NCBI GenBank assembly: GCA_030614645.1
Contig: JAUWTR010000126.1
Coordinates: 1-5,862, forward strand
Reading direction: 5' to 3'
DNA: 5,862 nucleotides
Source: Candidatus Aminicenantota bacterium
Lineage (GTDB): Bacteria; Acidobacteriota; Aminicenantia; Aminicenantales; Aminicenantaceae
The notes below the pieces were generated by a model. The model was not told where the DNA came from and made no database searches. It was given only the letters and a program-made list of their open reading frames with translations. A program made the position numbers and the translations under genes. This document shows positions 4,862 to 5,862 of the stretch, piece by piece. Numbering within the stretch: position 1 is the first letter of the stretch; each line of letters begins with the position of its first letter.

Positions 4862-5862
4862 TTATAATGCTTTTTTTGAAGAAAGTTTTTTGTGTTCTTT
4901 GGCAATTAAAACACCAAGGCCGATCCATATCACAGCTATCACAACATTAAACTTTGCAAAACTTTCCATATTAAAAGCCAAGTAAGTTGTGCCTACAAAA
5001 ACAATTATAGTTGATAAAGCATCCCCGGTCCTCCAGAAAAAAGTATCAATAGCAGTTTTGGCCTTATATTTTATTTCTCTGGGGGTAATCAAGAAAAAAG
5101 CTTGCCTTGTGATATTCATAATCGAATAATCCGTACTGTTTTCCATGATTTTTGCCACCCTGATTACCATTAAAGCTGCTCCGAAACTCACCATCATATA
5201 GCCCCCTAAAGCAATAACCGGGAGAAAGAAAAGAGCTCCTCTGATACCGAAGTATTTAAAAATCCGGGAAGTAAGCAGCAAGGTAATAAGCATAGTAACA
5301 AGATTTACTATTGAGTAAAAATCAGCCCACAATGTGCCAATAAACTCAGGCTTACTCAAGCCGCCTGCTATTCCATTTTTTATAGCATCTGCTGCGGTTC
5401 GGGTGAAAATTTCTCCTATTATAAATTCCCCGGTTGAATTTACAAGGTTAAGCAGTAAAAGAAAAAAAGCGATATATACCAAATAACGACTTTTAAAGAT
5501 CAGTTTAAATCCGCCTCCCTTTTCCAACGGTTTTTGCTCTATTGTCTCCTTCGAATCATCATTGCTTGCTTTACTGTTAGATGAGCCACCTCTTTTGTGA
5601 ATTATCCAAGTTAACAGTATACATATTCCCAGTACTCCCCCTGCTGTCAATAGCATCTGATATAGGCCAATAGGTTTTATGAGCCACCCTGAAATAATAC
5701 CTCCTGAGAAAGCGCCAAAATTAGCTCCAAACATAATAAGAGGAAACAATCGTTTTCCGCCTTCAGTGGAATATATATCATTTGCAAAAGCCCAGAATTG
5801 AGCTACAACCATAACATTAAACATTCCCACCCAGATATAAAAGATGATGCTAAAAGTTGCTT
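4862..5862 (-). CDS. ATP/ADP translocase-like (Npt1/Npt2-type) membrane carrier, 5' part cut by window edge
   Basis: An integral membrane protein of the major facilitator fold. The frame is open to the right edge, with 332 complete codons visible and the N-terminus missing. A GTG at 5830 is internal, not the true start, because the ten codons before it (ending FSIIFYIW) continue the family pattern. Resemblance to nucleotide transport proteins rests on FYIWVGMFNVMVVAQFW, on DIYSTEGGKRLFP (visible residues 28-40), and on RQAFFLITPREIKYKAKTAI plus RTGDALS (about 252-283). Several hydrophobic helices flank a Ser/Lys/Glu-rich cytoplasmic loop at about 90-115. The C-terminus is a short basic tail ending KKAL. 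In intracellular parasites and plastids relatives exchange ATP and ADP. In free-living bacteria homologues are mostly uncharacterised, so the substrate here is unknown. It is probably co-transcribed with the exported kinase-like gene. Other MFS assignments are possible but fit less well. Confidence 0.78.
   Translation of the reverse strand, partial: ATFSIIFYIWVGMFNVMVVAQFWAFANDIYSTEGGKRLFPLIMFGANFGAFSGGIISGWLIKPIGLYQMLLTAGGVLGICILLTWIIHKRGGSSNSKASNDDSKETIEQKPLEKGGGFKLIFKSRYLVYIAFFLLLLNLVNSTGEFIIGEIFTRTAADAIKNGIAGGLSKPEFIGTLWADFYSIVNLVTMLITLLLTSRIFKYFGIRGALFFLPVIALGGYMMVSFGAALMVIRVAKIMENSTDYSIMNITRQAFFLITPREIKYKAKTAIDTFFWRTGDALSTIIVFVGTTYLAFNMESFAKFNVVIAVIWIGLGVLIAKEHKKLSSKKAL

Noticed and set aside
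4828..4905. Extended N-terminus for the exported kinase-like protein
   Set aside because: It would overlap the upstream carrier gene and bury the signal peptide 26 residues inside. A proper ribosome site precedes the ATG at 4827.

Overview
The window reads as chromosomal DNA from an AT-rich, probably diderm and uncultivated bacterium. The coding regions look low in GC: I counted about 27% in one 200-base stretch of the 1359-1769 gene. A cleavable signal peptide and a translocase-like membrane carrier also fit a diderm. Nothing in the window fixes the phylum. Candidate phyla such as Omnitrophota fit the flavour, but that is only a guess.

Layout. (1) 1-796, minus strand: the first 265 codons of S-adenosylmethionine synthetase (metK), running off the left edge, with a good promoter and Shine-Dalgarno just upstream. 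(2) 797-1358: no recognisable gene. It holds a perfect 26-bp inverted repeat with a 27-nt loop (936-1014), which looks like a mobile-element end, a MITE or an IS footprint. Next to it is a stretch with much higher GC (about 47% at 1091-1290) that looks foreign or decayed. (3) 1359-4002, plus strand: a stand-alone GHKL anti-sigma-type kinase (RsbW/SpoIIAB-like); a 79-residue ribbon-helix-helix regulator with its own near-consensus promoter; sulfate adenylyltransferase (sat), split by a one-base frameshift near 2593-2596; and adenylylsulfate kinase (cysC). Sat and CysC together turn sulfate and ATP into APS and then PAPS. (4) 4003-5862, minus strand: an exported protein-kinase-like/PI3-4-kinase-like protein, preceded by a membrane carrier of the ATP/ADP translocase-like (Npt) family that runs off the right edge. 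The cysC and kinase genes converge, and their stop codons abut in the palindrome TGATCA.

How the genes may work together. The RHH regulator directly upstream of sat-cysC is a plausible controller of sulfate activation. No sulfotransferase or PAPS reductase is visible, so the fate of PAPS is unknown. The carrier and exported kinase are 34 nt apart on one strand. They raise a testable idea of an extracytoplasmic phosphorylation module with its own nucleotide supply. The window has no CRISPR array, rRNA or tRNA that I can see.
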